Program-made: the position numbers and the translations under genes
In this document: positions 43,988-53,574 of the stretch, piece after piece
How the letters are laid out: the number at the start of each line of letters is the position of its first letter
Numbering within the stretch: position 1 is the first letter of the stretch
Notes under the pieces: model-generated
The model's database searches: none
Told to the model about the DNA's origin: nothing
Seen by the model: the letters and a program-made list of their open reading frames with translations, nothing else
Origin: Cerasibacillus terrae
GTDB lineage: Bacteria; Bacillota; Bacilli; Bacillales; Amphibacillaceae
DNA: 64,000 nt
Assembly: GCF_008039555.1 (NCBI RefSeq)
Contig: NZ_VDUW01000007.1
Location: 1-64,000 of the forward strand
Direction: 5' to 3'

Positions 43988-44003
43988 TATGATATATGAA
44001 GTA

Positions 44004-44037
44004 AGAAAAAGCAGGTGACGATTCCCCTGCTTTTTCC
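44004..44037 (+). terminator. Hairpin between mvaK1 and mvaD
   Basis: AAAAAGCAGG and CCTGCTTTTT enclose GTGACGATTC-type loop bases. It has the form of a terminator but lies within the operon, so it may be an attenuator or partial terminator. Confidence 0.7.
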
Positions 44038-44065
44038 ACGAATAAGGGTGTAAAGGAGATAGGAA

Positions 44066-45043
44066 ATGAAAGCGACAGCTAAAGCGCATACAAATATCGC
44101 TTTGATTAAATATTGGGGAAAGCGTGATGAAGCATTAATTTTACCAACAAATAATAGTCTTTCCCTTACACTTGATGGTTTTTATACAACAACAACTGTT
44201 GAATTTCGAGAAGAATTGACACAAGATATTTTTTATCTAAATGATGAGTGTATCAGTGGTATTCCATATACCCGTGTAAGCCAGTTTTTAGATTTGATTC
44301 GGGACATAGCTAAAAAGCCTAACCTTTTTGCACAAGTGAAGTCTACAAATCACGTACCAACTGCAGCAGGCTTTGCTTCTTCTGCCTCTGGTTTTGCAGC
44401 TTTAGCATCAGCAGGTTCCCAAGCAATTGGTTTAACATTAAATGATCAGGAACTATCACGATTGACAAGACGTGGTTCAGGGTCTGCTTGTCGTTCTATT
44501 TATGGTGGTTTTGCCGAATGGGATAAAGGAGAAAAAGAAGATGGATCTGATTCCTTTGCTGTACCAATTGCTCCCCAAGATTATTGGGATATTCGTGTTG
44601 CTGCAGTTGTGCTGCATGCCGATATGAAGAAGGTCTCTAGTCGTGTCGGGATGAAACGAACAGTAGACACGTCACCATTCTTTAAAGGTTGGGTAGATAG
44701 TATCCCTCAAGATTTAAAGCAGATTAAATCAGGAATTTCAGAGCGTGATTTTGAAAAAGTTGGTTCTGTTGCAGAAGCAAATTGTTTAAAAATGCATGCG
44801 ACAACGTTAGGAGCAAACCCACCATTTACATATTGGCATGATACAACATTTACTGTGATGCAACATGTTCAAATGTTACGGAAAAAAGGAATTCCAGCCT
44901 ATTTTACAATTGATGCAGGTCCAAATGTGAAGGTACTTTATTTACCAGAAAACGAAGAACAGATAAAGCAAGAATTAGAAAGTATTCCTGGTGTAACAGA
45001 TGTCATTCTAAGTAAATCAGGTCAGGGAATAACCTATATATAA
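44066..45043 (+). CDS. mvaD: Diphosphomevalonate decarboxylase
   Basis: A 325-residue GHMP-family enzyme that makes isopentenyl diphosphate from diphosphomevalonate with ATP. The start AKAHTNIALIKYWGKRDE is diagnostic, followed by NNSLSLTL and the ATP loop GFASSASGFAAL. RRGSGSACRSIYGGFAEW and the later IDAGPNVKVLY contain the catalytic Arg and Asp. AAAGGAG lies upstream of the ATG. The third gene of the mevalonate operon. Confidence 0.96.
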   Translation: MKATAKAHTNIALIKYWGKRDEALILPTNNSLSLTLDGFYTTTTVEFREELTQDIFYLNDECISGIPYTRVSQFLDLIRDIAKKPNLFAQVKSTNHVPTAAGFASSASGFAALASAGSQAIGLTLNDQELSRLTRRGSGSACRSIYGGFAEWDKGEKEDGSDSFAVPIAPQDYWDIRVAAVVLHADMKKVSSRVGMKRTVDTSPFFKGWVDSIPQDLKQIKSGISERDFEKVGSVAEANCLKMHATTLGANPPFTYWHDTTFTVMQHVQMLRKKGIPAYFTIDAGPNVKVLYLPENEEQIKQELESIPGVTDVILSKSGQGITYI

Positions 45044-45056
45044 AGGGTGAAAGAGT

Positions 45057-46157
45057 TTGTCTACATCAATTTTGACGATTAAAACTCCTGGGAAACTGAA
45101 TATAGCAGGAGAATTTGCGGTCCTCGAGCCGTATAAAAAGATGGCTACAATGGCTGTTGATCGGTTTGTTTATACGACAATTTTATCCAATAATAAATGT
45201 CTATTATCATTGGATAATTTCGATCTTTTAAACGTGGAATGGACATTTACAAAACAAAATGTTCATATAATGTCAGAAGATAAGCGAGTTTCTTTTGTAG
45301 AGAGTGCGATGTCGATTGCAATTCGCTACTTAGAAGAAAATAAATTTTCTTGGAGTCCATTTAAATTATCCGTAAATAGTGAGCTTGCTGACAAATCTGG
45401 GGTAAAGTACGGTCTTGGATCAAGTGCCGCTGTTTCTGTGTCTGTCATTACGGCAATTTTACATAAATTTCTACAAAAGAAGCCAGACCCTTCTTTAATT
45501 TTCCGTTTGGCAGCTATTTCCCATGCAAAAACACAGGGAAACGGCTCGGGGGCAGACGTTGCAGCATCTTCCTTTGGTGGGGTGATTGAGTATTCTTCTT
45601 TTCAAGCATACTGGTTAAATGAAGTATATCAATCAACAGATCAAGTAATTGAATTAGTTAAAAGAGATTGGCCATTTTTGTCGATTCGTCCCATTCAAAT
45701 TCCAGATCATGTTTATATATGTATTGGCTGGACAGGAAAGCCTGCATCAACACCGAAACTTGTCGATAAAGTGCTCCAATTAAAACAAGATAATCCGACA
45801 AAATTTGCCCACTTTTTAACCGAGAGTGAGCAGGCTGTGGAGAAATTTATGAACGGAATGCAGGCAAGTGATATTCCACTTATTCTAGAGGGAATTAAGC
45901 AAAACAGAATGGCGCTCCGCACAGTAGGACAAAATGCAAATGTGGAAATAGAAACACCATCATTAAGTAAATTATGTGATTTAGCTGAATTGCATGGTGG
46001 AGCCGGAAAGCCTTCTGGGGCAGGTGGCGGAGATAGTGGAATTGCATTTATGCCATCTGAAAGTAGTGCAAAAGCACTTATGAAAGCATGGGAACAAGAA
46101 GGAATTAAGCCACTAGATTTAAAAATAAGTACTTCTGGCTCAATAATCTTGGAATAA
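45057..46157 (+). CDS. mvaK2: Phosphomevalonate kinase
   Basis: A 366-residue GHMP kinase that phosphorylates phosphomevalonate. It has PGKLNIAGEFAVLEPYKKMA, KYGLGSSAAVSVSVITAIL for ATP, GNGSGADVAASSFGG and the C-terminal GGAGKPSGAGGGDSGIAF. These fit the bacterial PMK form. Translation probably starts at TTG 45057 with AAGGGTG upstream, 13 bases after mvaD. Last gene of the operon. IPP isomerase and HMG-CoA synthase are not in the window. Confidence 0.94.
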   Translation: MSTSILTIKTPGKLNIAGEFAVLEPYKKMATMAVDRFVYTTILSNNKCLLSLDNFDLLNVEWTFTKQNVHIMSEDKRVSFVESAMSIAIRYLEENKFSWSPFKLSVNSELADKSGVKYGLGSSAAVSVSVITAILHKFLQKKPDPSLIFRLAAISHAKTQGNGSGADVAASSFGGVIEYSSFQAYWLNEVYQSTDQVIELVKRDWPFLSIRPIQIPDHVYICIGWTGKPASTPKLVDKVLQLKQDNPTKFAHFLTESEQAVEKFMNGMQASDIPLILEGIKQNRMALRTVGQNANVEIETPSLSKLCDLAELHGGAGKPSGAGGGDSGIAFMPSESSAKALMKAWEQEGIKPLDLKISTSGSIILE

Positions 46158-46172
46158 TTGTTTATTTCATAC

Positions 46173-46206
46173 TAAAAATCAGGGGAATTCAGCCCTGATT
46201 TTTTAT
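46173..46206 (+). terminator. Terminator of mevalonate operon
   Basis: AAAAATCAGGG and CCCTGATTTTTTATTTT form a hairpin and T tail 16 bases past the last mevalonate gene. Confidence 0.9.
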
Positions 46207-46302
46207 TTTCAAAAAAAACAACATGTATATATATACAGAAAATTGTAGAGTTGAGTCAGTCCTATTAATTCCGCTAAAATAAATGAGAAGGGGGTATTTT
46301 CT

Positions 46303-47205
46303 ATGAATAAAAAAATATCAATCATTGGAGTTCCGATTGATTATGGACAAAGTCGTCGAGGAGTTGATATGGGTCCGAGTGCAATTCGCTATGCCGGGGT
46401 GTCTGATCGACTTGAAAAATTAAATTATGTTGTCAATGATTTAGGAGATGTACCTGTAACGCAATTAGAACAGTATAAGAAAAAGAATACGGATAATCTA
46501 AATAATTTAGAACAAGTTATTGAAATAAATGAAAACGTTGCCAAAACGGTGGATCAAGAAATGCAAAATGATTATTTTCCTCTAATCTTAGGTGGGGATC
46601 ATAGCATGGCATTAGGAACCATAGCTGGAGTGGCGAAGCATTATCAAAGTCTAGGTGTTATCTGGTATGATGCACATGGTGATTTAAATACAAATGAAAC
46701 ATCACCATCTGGAAATATTCATGGGATGCCACTTGCAGCCACATTAGGAATCGGTCATGATAGATTAATTAATATTTATGGATATACACCAAAAGTTAAA
46801 CCAGAGAACATTGTAGTTATTGGAGCACGGGATTTGGATGATGGTGAAAAAGAGTTAATTAAAAAGGAAAATATTAAAGTATATACTATGCATGAAATTG
46901 ATCGAATGGGGATGCCAAAAGTAATAGAGGAGACCATTTCCTACTTGAAAGAACGAACAGATGGAGTTCATTTGAGTTTGGATTTAGATGGGTTAGACCC
47001 AAGTGAAGCACCGGGGGTTGGCACACCAGTTATTGGCGGCTTATCATACAGAGAAAGCCGTTTAGCAATGGAGATGCTCTATGAGTCTAATATAGTCACT
47101 TCAGCTGAATTTGTTGAAGTAAACCCGATTCTGGATGAAAAAAATAAAACCGCTAGATTGGCGGTAGGTCTCATCGGTTCTCTATTTGGTGAAAAATTAA
47201 AATAA
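46303..47205 (+). CDS. rocF: Arginase
   Basis: A 300-residue manganese enzyme that splits arginine to ornithine and urea. Metal-site motifs are GGDHSMALGT, WYDAHGDLNT and SLDLDGLDPSEAPGVGTPV, and SPSGNIHGMPLA is the substrate loop. The Bacillus RocF reading is secure by length and motifs. GAAGGGGG lies upstream of the ATG. It is a single-gene unit; in Bacillus subtilis rocF lies in an arginine-utilisation operon, which is not the case here. Confidence 0.96.
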   Translation: MNKKISIIGVPIDYGQSRRGVDMGPSAIRYAGVSDRLEKLNYVVNDLGDVPVTQLEQYKKKNTDNLNNLEQVIEINENVAKTVDQEMQNDYFPLILGGDHSMALGTIAGVAKHYQSLGVIWYDAHGDLNTNETSPSGNIHGMPLAATLGIGHDRLINIYGYTPKVKPENIVVIGARDLDDGEKELIKKENIKVYTMHEIDRMGMPKVIEETISYLKERTDGVHLSLDLDGLDPSEAPGVGTPVIGGLSYRESRLAMEMLYESNIVTSAEFVEVNPILDEKNKTARLAVGLIGSLFGEKLK

Positions 47206-47216
47206 TCAATCTCTTA

Positions 47217-47249
47217 TTTAAAAAACATCTGGCTAACGGATGTTTTTTT
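47217..47249 (+). terminator. Terminator of rocF
   Basis: AAAAAACATCTG and GATGTTTTTTT (loop GCTAACG) form a hairpin between convergent rocF and the Spo0E-like gene; useful on either strand. Confidence 0.88.
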
Positions 47250-47270
47250 ATATGAAAAATAAAAAGGAAG

Positions 47271-47444
47271 TCAGTATTCTATGTTTCCTTTTTGACTTGA
47301 CATGTTTTCTTGTAATTGGTTTAATAGTTTATCGAGCTCTTTGCTTATTTTTATAACAGTATTAGAAGTAAAAGCGTGATTTGCACTTACAGCAATCATC
47401 TTTGCGCGGCACTGTTCAATTTCTTTTAATAATATTTGTGTCAT
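47271..47444 (-). CDS. Spo0E-like aspartyl-phosphate phosphatase
   Basis: A 57-residue protein of the Spo0E family. These proteins dephosphorylate Spo0A-P and delay sporulation. The family motif S/K-x-x-LD appears as ISKELDKLLNQ at about residues 34-44, in a two-helix hairpin starting LLKEIEQCRAKM. The ATG at 47444 is chosen because GGGGGGACAG lies upstream; a longer frame begins nine codons earlier. It supports a spore-forming host. Confidence 0.85.
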   Translation of the reverse strand: MTQILLKEIEQCRAKMIAVSANHAFTSNTVIKISKELDKLLNQLQENMSSQKGNIEY

Positions 47445-47657
47445 CACACTGTCCCCCCTATCCAATATCATATATTATGTAATTATCCGATTTTTTTCAA
47501 GAATAAACACTTTATTTTATAAAAAGATTTAAAATCAGTGATGTTCGTCACATGTTTTAGTGTTAAAATTATACTAAAGACTTATTTAAATTGAATCAAT
47601 GTAAAATATGGCGGTAGATATCATCCGTTTATTAACTTTCATAAATCATTATTTTTT

Positions 47658-47684
47658 TGAAACCTTTCAAGAAGGTAATTCGTA
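47658..47684 (+). promoter_or_regulatory. Sigma-W autoregulatory promoter
   Basis: TGAAAC (47658-47663), 17-base spacer and CGTA (47681-47684) match the sigma-W consensus. It lies about 35 bases upstream of sigW, as expected for autoregulation. Confidence 0.85.
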
Positions 47685-47719
47685 TTAATATTACCGCATG
47701 ATAAGCGGAGGTACTTTAA

Positions 47720-48283
47720 ATGGACTATATGATTAGAGATAAGATAAAAAAAGTAAAAAAAGGTGATCAATCTGCTTATGAAGATATTGTTGTCCTGTTT
47801 CAAAGCAGAATATACCATCATTGTTATCGAATGTTAGGTAATGCACACGAGGCGGAGGATATAGCGCAAGAAGCATTTATACGAGCGTATGTAAATATTC
47901 ACTCGTATGATGATAAACGAAAATTCTCAACATGGTTGTATCGTATTGCCACGAATTTAACCATTGATAGAATCCGAAAACGAAAACCGGATTATTTCCT
48001 GGATGCGGAGATTAAAGGAACAGAAGGATTAAACATGTATTCGCAATTAGCAACGAAAGACCGTTTACCTGAAGAGGAAGTTCAGGGAATGGAATTACAA
48101 CATCATATTTATCAGGAGATTGCGAATCTCTCACCTATTTATCGTAGTATTATTACATTACGTTATTTAGAGGAGTTTTCACTAAAAGAAATTAGTGAAA
48201 TTATGGATCTCCCACTAGGAACTGTTAAAACGCGAATTCATCGAGGTAGAGAAGCTTTACGGAAAAAGCTTCGTCACGTGTAA
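47720..48283 (+). CDS. sigW: ECF sigma factor SigW
   Basis: A 187-residue extracytoplasmic-function sigma factor controlling genes for resistance to cell-envelope attack. Region 2 includes YHHCYRMLGNAHEAEDIAQEAFIRAY and KFSTWLYRIATNLTIDRIRKRK; region 4 has FSLKEISEIMDLPLGTVKTRIHRGREALRKKL, the -35 reader. It is followed directly by its anti-sigma factor and preceded by a sigma-W promoter, so the pair is an autoregulated module. Confidence 0.96.
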   Translation: MDYMIRDKIKKVKKGDQSAYEDIVVLFQSRIYHHCYRMLGNAHEAEDIAQEAFIRAYVNIHSYDDKRKFSTWLYRIATNLTIDRIRKRKPDYFLDAEIKGTEGLNMYSQLATKDRLPEEEVQGMELQHHIYQEIANLSPIYRSIITLRYLEEFSLKEISEIMDLPLGTVKTRIHRGREALRKKLRHV

Positions 48284-48296
48284 AGGAGTGATCCAC

Positions 48297-48950
48297 TTGG
48301 ATTGTAAAAATGAAGTGGTTGAATTAATGCATGAATATTTAGATGGGGATATAACAAAAGAAGATGAAACCAAGTTAGGCAAGCATTTAGAAGGATGTAA
48401 AGCTTGTCAACAACATTTTCATGAGCTAAAAAACACGATTACCTTAATTAAAAGTACAGTTGAGACAAAAGAGGTACCACCAAAATTCACGGAGAATGTC
48501 ATGAAAAATCTCCCAACAGAGAAGAAACGTGTAAAATATATGCGTTGGTTCCGGGCACATCCAGTTCTTACAGCAGCTGCCATTTTTTTCGTCTTTTTAT
48601 TTAGTGGGATATTATCCACATGGCATCAAGATACTAGGTTAGTTGTTTCAAAACAGGAAGATTTAATTATTAAGGGAGATACCGTTATTGTACCAGAGGG
48701 TGTAACGGTCGAAGGTGATTTGGTTGTGAAAAATGGTAACTTAAAAATAGATGGAACGGTAGATGGAAAGGTAACTTTAATAAAAGGAAAATTAATTCAA
48801 GAGGACTCAGATGAAGTATTGGATGGGGAAAACCTTATGGCCTCTGCAGGAGAAGTGAATGGGGAATTTGAAAGTGTTAACAAAGTCTTTGAGTGGATTT
48901 GGTATAGTTTCAAAAGTCTAGTTGAAGGTATCTTCTCTTTTGATTCTTAG
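48297..48950 (+). CDS. rsiW: Anti-sigma-W factor RsiW
   Basis: A 217-residue membrane anti-sigma factor that holds SigW inactive until cut by regulated proteolysis. The cytoplasmic zinc-binding anti-sigma domain has HLEGCKACQQH near residue 30. A single membrane helix (about residues 80-101) leads to an extracellular part with beta repeats (VEGDLVVKNGNLKIDG). The TTG start at 48297 has AAGGAGTG upstream; an in-frame GTG three codons earlier lies inside it. It starts 13 bases after the sigW stop. Confidence 0.93.
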   Translation: MDCKNEVVELMHEYLDGDITKEDETKLGKHLEGCKACQQHFHELKNTITLIKSTVETKEVPPKFTENVMKNLPTEKKRVKYMRWFRAHPVLTAAAIFFVFLFSGILSTWHQDTRLVVSKQEDLIIKGDTVIVPEGVTVEGDLVVKNGNLKIDGTVDGKVTLIKGKLIQEDSDEVLDGENLMASAGEVNGEFESVNKVFEWIWYSFKSLVEGIFSFDS

Positions 48951-48987
48951 ATTTGATGATGTGATAAGTGTCTAATAATGTATGTCA

Positions 48988-49018
48988 AACCTGGTATGTA
49001 TCATACCGGGTTTTTTTC
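48988..49018 (+). terminator. Terminator of sigW-rsiW
   Basis: AACCTGGTATG and CATACCGGGTT form a hairpin followed by TTTTTTT. Confidence 0.88.
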
Positions 49019-49331
49019 AATAAAAGCTAGATGCGCACTGGTCTTCTATCGGCTAAATGAATCCACATTCCTGGTTTTCATCAATTTTAGGTATTCATAC
49101 CATCAAAAGGTCATATATACATAAAAGAAAAAGAATTAGAAATTAGCTTTTTATTACGTTCATTTTTGTAAAGAAAAAGATAATTTAGGTAAAAACTTCT
49201 TATTGTAAATTCCTTAATTTAGGGAAGTAAATGAAAACTTAAAATTTCCCGTATGAGGTTAGTCATATAGGCATTTTGTGGTATAATAAGTAATATTACA
49301 TATGAAAATACAAAATAAAGGATGTGTGAAC
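49019..49331. other. Intergenic, promoter region of cdaA operon
   Basis: About 310 bases. A TATAAT at 49282-49287 is 17 bases after a weak TTAGTC and is the likely cdaA promoter. No gene or repeat seen. Confidence 0.5.
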
Positions 49332-50156
49332 ATGCTTGATGGGGAACTAAATATATTAAACCTATTAAAGATTGTAATTGATATCGGCCTCGTCTGGTAT
49401 GTTTTATATAAATTAATCATGCTAATTAGAGGTACGAAGGCAATTCAGTTATTAAAAGGGATTGTTGTTGTCATTATTGTACGCTTAATTAGTATGTTTT
49501 TTGATTTACAAACAATTCAATGGTTGACAAAGCAGGCATTGGAATGGGGTTTTTTAGTTATTATTATCCTATTTCAGCCAGAACTTAGAAGGGCATTGGA
49601 ACAGCTAGGAAGAGGTAATATTTTTGTAAGAAGTTCCAAGTCAGAGGAAGAGATTTTAGACACCATTATTGATGATATTGGTAAAGCTTGTAGCTATATG
49701 GCCAAACGGCGAATTGGTGCATTAATTACGATTGAAAGAGAAACTGGAATTGGGGAATACACCGAAACAGGTATACCAATTAATGGGAATTTAACCCATC
49801 AGTTATTGACGAATATTTTTACACCGAATACCCCATTACATGATGGTGCTGTTATCATAAAAAACGAGAAAATTATAGCTGCGGCATGTTATTTACCATT
49901 ATCTGAAAGCCCACTTATTTCGAAAGAATTGGGAACGAGACACCGGGCCGCAATGGGTATTAGTGAAGTAACAGATGCTTTAACGATTGTTGTTTCTGAA
50001 GAGACTGGCCAGATTTCTACGACGAAAAATGGTGAATTAAATCGGGAATTAGATGAAGAACAATTAAAAATCATTTTACGAGATAATTTATTCTTGAATT
50101 TAAAATCCCCTGAAAAGAGCAAAGCATGGAAATGGAGGGGAAAAAAGGATGGATAA
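49332..50156 (+). CDS. cdaA: Diadenylate cyclase CdaA
   Basis: A 274-residue enzyme that makes cyclic di-AMP from two ATP. Three N-terminal membrane helices (about 10-85) are followed by the DAC domain with the catalytic DGA in HDGAVII and RHR in GTRHRAAMG. Length equals Bacillus CdaA (273). The ATG at 49332 has AAAGGATG upstream; an earlier start 10 codons up is less likely. It overlaps cdaR by 8 bp. Operon cdaA-cdaR-glmM is conserved in Firmicutes. Confidence 0.96.
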   Translation: MLDGELNILNLLKIVIDIGLVWYVLYKLIMLIRGTKAIQLLKGIVVVIIVRLISMFFDLQTIQWLTKQALEWGFLVIIILFQPELRRALEQLGRGNIFVRSSKSEEEILDTIIDDIGKACSYMAKRRIGALITIERETGIGEYTETGIPINGNLTHQLLTNIFTPNTPLHDGAVIIKNEKIIAAACYLPLSESPLISKELGTRHRAAMGISEVTDALTIVVSEETGQISTTKNGELNRELDEEQLKIILRDNLFLNLKSPEKSKAWKWRGKKDG

Positions 50157-51369
50157 TTGGTTCCAAAGTAAATGGTTTGTTCGGGCAGTAGCTTTAGTAA
50201 TGGCTGTTTCCTTGTATTTTGTTGTTTATACAGAAGAGGAACCTACATCAAGGGATGTTGACTTTTTTGGTAACACGGACGAGACAGAGATAATGGAAGA
50301 TGTACCTGTCAATGTTCGTATCGATACGGAAAAGTTTGTTGTAAGTGGTGTTCCAGAAACCGTTTCTGTAACTGTCGAAGGCTCAAATAGTGTCGTAAAA
50401 AGAATTATTAAACAGCGAAACTTTGATATATATGTTGATTTAACAAAGCTTGGAGAAGGTGAACATACGGTTGAAATAAAGTATGAAAATATTCCAGAAG
50501 AATTAGATGTATTTATTGAACCAAAAACAATTGACGTTATTATTGAGGAGCGTTCAACGAAGAATTTCAAGGTGAATGTTGACTTTATTAATCAAGATCA
50601 GTTACCAGTGGGTTATGAATTAGGCGAATATAGTGTCGAACCAGAAGAGGTCGCGATTACAAGTTCAAAAAGTGTTGTTGATAAAATTTCCTTGGTAAAA
50701 GTATTTGTAAATGTTGCTGGCTTAGAAGAATCAATCAAAAATCGTGAAGTACCAATCAAAGTATATGATAGTCAAGGAAATGAATTAAGAGTTCGAATTG
50801 AGCCGGAAAGCGTGCTTGTCTCTGCTGATGTAATTAATCCTAGTAAAGTAGTGCCTGTCATGGTTAAAACAAAAGGGAAACTTCCAGATGGATATACGCT
50901 TACATCGATGAAGGCAAATGTAGAAGAAGTAGAGATATTTGGTACAACAAAGAAACTATCGGAAATAAATGAAGTCGTCGCAGAACTCGATTTATCAGAA
51001 GTAAAGAAATCTGACACTGTCCGTACAAAATTGAATTTACCAGAAGGTGTAGTTGCCCCAGAATTAGAGCAACTAGAAGTTTCTATTGAATTAGAACAAG
51101 AAAAGGTCATTAAGGAAGTACCAGTGAATGTTCTTCATTTAGAAGAAGGACAAACAATTGAGTTTAATCAACCAAAAGAAGAAAAAATAAATATTTCGAT
51201 TGAAGGTAATGAATCAGCTATCAGGGAGATTACGAAAGAAGATTTACGTGTCTTGATTGATTTAGAAGGTCTAGATGAAGGGGAGCATCGTGTTCCTATA
51301 GAAGTAGAAGGGCCAGAGAAAGTGACGATTAAACCAGAATATGATGATATTACAGTTGAAATTAAATAG
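50149..51369 (+). CDS. cdaR: CdaA regulator CdaR (YbbR repeats)
   Basis: A 406-residue extracellular protein that regulates CdaA. One membrane helix (about 8-26) is followed by four YbbR domains of about 80-90 residues, each with V-x-V strands such as VNVRIDTEKFVVSG and VPVMVKTKGKLPDGYTL. The pattern and length match the Bacillus protein. It starts inside the cdaA end and is 76 bp before glmM. Confidence 0.94.
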   Translation: MDNWFQSKWFVRAVALVMAVSLYFVVYTEEEPTSRDVDFFGNTDETEIMEDVPVNVRIDTEKFVVSGVPETVSVTVEGSNSVVKRIIKQRNFDIYVDLTKLGEGEHTVEIKYENIPEELDVFIEPKTIDVIIEERSTKNFKVNVDFINQDQLPVGYELGEYSVEPEEVAITSSKSVVDKISLVKVFVNVAGLEESIKNREVPIKVYDSQGNELRVRIEPESVLVSADVINPSKVVPVMVKTKGKLPDGYTLTSMKANVEEVEIFGTTKKLSEINEVVAELDLSEVKKSDTVRTKLNLPEGVVAPELEQLEVSIELEQEKVIKEVPVNVLHLEEGQTIEFNQPKEEKINISIEGNESAIREITKEDLRVLIDLEGLDEGEHRVPIEVEGPEKVTIKPEYDDITVEIK

Positions 51370-51445
51370 GAATTGATTTACTTCATTCAAACCAAGGAAT
51401 ATTCCCTGTTTGTTAAAGAGGAAAGTAAAAAAAGGAGAGGAAGAA

Positions 51446-52792
51446 ATGGTTAAATTATTTGGTACAGACGGCGTACGAGGTGTTGCAAATGATGAATTAA
51501 CGCCTGAGCTAGCTTTTAAATTAGGACGTTTTGGCGGATATGTACTTTCGAAGGATTCGACAAAACCGAAATTTTTAGTTGGTAGAGATACACGTGTCTC
51601 TGGACATATGCTAGAAGCTGCGCTTGTTGCTGGTCTGCTATCGATTGGTGCCGAAGTGATGCGACTTGGAGTGATTACAACACCAGGAGTGGCTTACTTA
51701 ACGAAGGCTACAAGTTCACAAGGAGGTATTATGATTTCTGCCTCTCATAATCCTGTAGAAGATAATGGTATTAAATTTTTTGGCCCAGATGGCTTTAAAC
51801 TACTTGATAATCAAGAGGATGAAATTGAAAATTTAGTGAAGGCTGAGGAAGATAGTCTCCCGCGCCCTGTAGGTGAAGATGTTGGTATTGTAGGTAATTA
51901 TTTTGAAGGCAGTCAGAAGTATCTTTCTTATTTAAAAGATACAGTCGAACATGACTTTGCAGGTATGAAAATTGCTCTTGATTGTGCACATGGTTCAGCA
52001 TCAAGTCTTGCAACACATTTATTTGCTGATTTGGAAGCAGACACATTTACAATTGGTTCATCACCGACTGGCTTAAATATTAATGATAATTGCGGCTCAA
52101 CACATCCAGAAGCATTACAACAATTCGTCCTTGAAAAAGAGGCAGATATCGGTCTAGCTTTTGATGGAGATGGGGACCGGCTAATTGCTGTGGATGAACA
52201 AGGAAATCTGGTAGATGGCGATAAGATTATGTTTATTTGTGGAAAATACATGAATGACAAAGGTTTCTTAAACCATCATACGGTTGTTTCTACTGTTATG
52301 AGTAATATCGGGTTTTACAAAGCCTTGGAAGAACATGGTATGAAAAGTGATCAAACTTCTGTTGGAGATCGTTATGTAATGGAAGAAATGCGAAAAGGTG
52401 GATATAATCTAGGTGGAGAACAATCTGGGCATATCATTTTCCTAGACCATATTACAACAGGTGATGGCTTATTATCTGCATTACAACTTGTTAATGTTAT
52501 GAAGGATACGAATAAATCTCTTTCTGAGCTTGCTTCTGAAATGCAAGTATATCCACAAGTATTAAAAAATGTAAAAGTTGTAGATAAACACGAAGTAATG
52601 AATAATCAGCAAGTATTGGAAGCGATACAGGAAGTTGAGGCAGAACTAGGAGAAGATGGTCGAGTACTTGTAAGACCTTCAGGAACGGAACCACTTCTAC
52701 GTGTTATGGTAGAAGCAGAAACAGAGGAACAATGTGAGAAATATGCAGACCAAATTGCAACGATTATTGACAAATTATTTGGTTTTAAATAA
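51446..52792 (+). CDS. glmM: Phosphoglucosamine mutase GlmM
   Basis: A 448-residue enzyme that converts glucosamine-6-P to glucosamine-1-P for peptidoglycan precursors. It opens [13 protein letters not shown], and the phosphoserine loop is [18 protein letters not shown] (Ser about 102). The metal loop is FDGDGDRL and the sugar loop GGEQSGHI; the C-terminal phosphate site is [15 protein letters not shown]. The ATG at 51446 has AGGAGAGG upstream; a longer frame starts 12 codons earlier. A terminator follows, so glmS, usually next in Bacillus, is not co-transcribed here and is not in the window. Confidence 0.97.
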   Translation: MVKLFGTDGVRGVANDELTPELAFKLGRFGGYVLSKDSTKPKFLVGRDTRVSGHMLEAALVAGLLSIGAEVMRLGVITTPGVAYLTKATSSQGGIMISASHNPVEDNGIKFFGPDGFKLLDNQEDEIENLVKAEEDSLPRPVGEDVGIVGNYFEGSQKYLSYLKDTVEHDFAGMKIALDCAHGSASSLATHLFADLEADTFTIGSSPTGLNINDNCGSTHPEALQQFVLEKEADIGLAFDGDGDRLIAVDEQGNLVDGDKIMFICGKYMNDKGFLNHHTVVSTVMSNIGFYKALEEHGMKSDQTSVGDRYVMEEMRKGGYNLGGEQSGHIIFLDHITTGDGLLSALQLVNVMKDTNKSLSELASEMQVYPQVLKNVKVVDKHEVMNNQQVLEAIQEVEAELGEDGRVLVRPSGTEPLLRVMVEAETEEQCEKYADQIATIIDKLFGFK

Positions 52793-52796
52793 TGTT

Positions 52797-52839
52797 TTAA
52801 AAACTGTCCATTCGTCTACTAGACATGGGCAGTTTTTTT
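52797..52839 (+). terminator. Terminator after glmM
   Basis: AAAACTGTCCAT and ATGGGCAGTTTTTTT form a hairpin with T tail. Confidence 0.88.
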
Positions 52840-52890
52840 AACTAATATGAAGCATGTAAAGAAACAAACCCATCATAGGAGCTGATAGTC

Positions 52891-53565
52891 ATGTTAACGA
52901 TTTTGGTTGTTGATGATGATCAACATATCCGTGAGTTATTGCGCTTTTATTTACAAAAAGAAGGTTATAAAGTACAAGAAGCAGAGGATGGACTACAAGC
53001 AAAAGCAATTTTGGAAAAAGAAAATATTCATGTTGCATTAGTAGATATAATGATGCCGAATATGGATGGGTATACTTTATGTGAAGAAATACGAAGCCTC
53101 TATAATATTCCAATCATGATGATTACTGCAAAAGGAGAAATTACAGATAAAGAAAAAGCTTATACCCTAGGAACAGATGATTATATTGTAAAACCGTTTG
53201 AACCAAAGGAAGTTTTGTTTCGTATAAAAGCATTATTACGTCGATTTCAAATGGTTAATGAAGATGTGATTCGAATTGGAAAAATCATTATTAATCGTCA
53301 TAATTATGAAGTCGAAGTAGGAGAAAAGACAATGGTTCTTCCCTTAAAGGAATTTGAATTACTTGCTCAATTAGCAAATTATCCAAATCGATTGTTTACA
53401 AGGGAACAATTAATCGCTTTGGTCTGGGGGATAGATTTCACTGGAAATGACCGAACAGTAGATGTGCATATTAAACGATTACGAGAACGATTTTCTAGCA
53501 AAGATCATGGATTTGTTATTAAAACAGTAAGAGGTTTAGGATATAAATTGGAAGAAACGAATTAG
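52891..53565 (+). CDS. hssR: Response regulator, OmpR family (HssR-like)
   Basis: A 224-residue two-component regulator. The receiver starts ILVVDDDQHIRELLRFYL with the acidic pair, has the phospho-acceptor Asp in ALVDIMMPNMDG (about residue 52), and KPFEP near its end. The C-terminal winged helix has RTVDVHIKRLRERF, the DNA reader of the OmpR/PhoB family. With the kinase next to it, it resembles HssR, the heme-response regulator. The usual target hrtAB is not adjacent, so the regulated genes are open. AGGAG lies upstream. Confidence 0.85.
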   Translation: MLTILVVDDDQHIRELLRFYLQKEGYKVQEAEDGLQAKAILEKENIHVALVDIMMPNMDGYTLCEEIRSLYNIPIMMITAKGEITDKEKAYTLGTDDYIVKPFEPKEVLFRIKALLRRFQMVNEDVIRIGKIIINRHNYEVEVGEKTMVLPLKEFELLAQLANYPNRLFTREQLIALVWGIDFTGNDRTVDVHIKRLRERFSSKDHGFVIKTVRGLGYKLEETN

Positions 53566-53574
53566 GAGGTCCAT

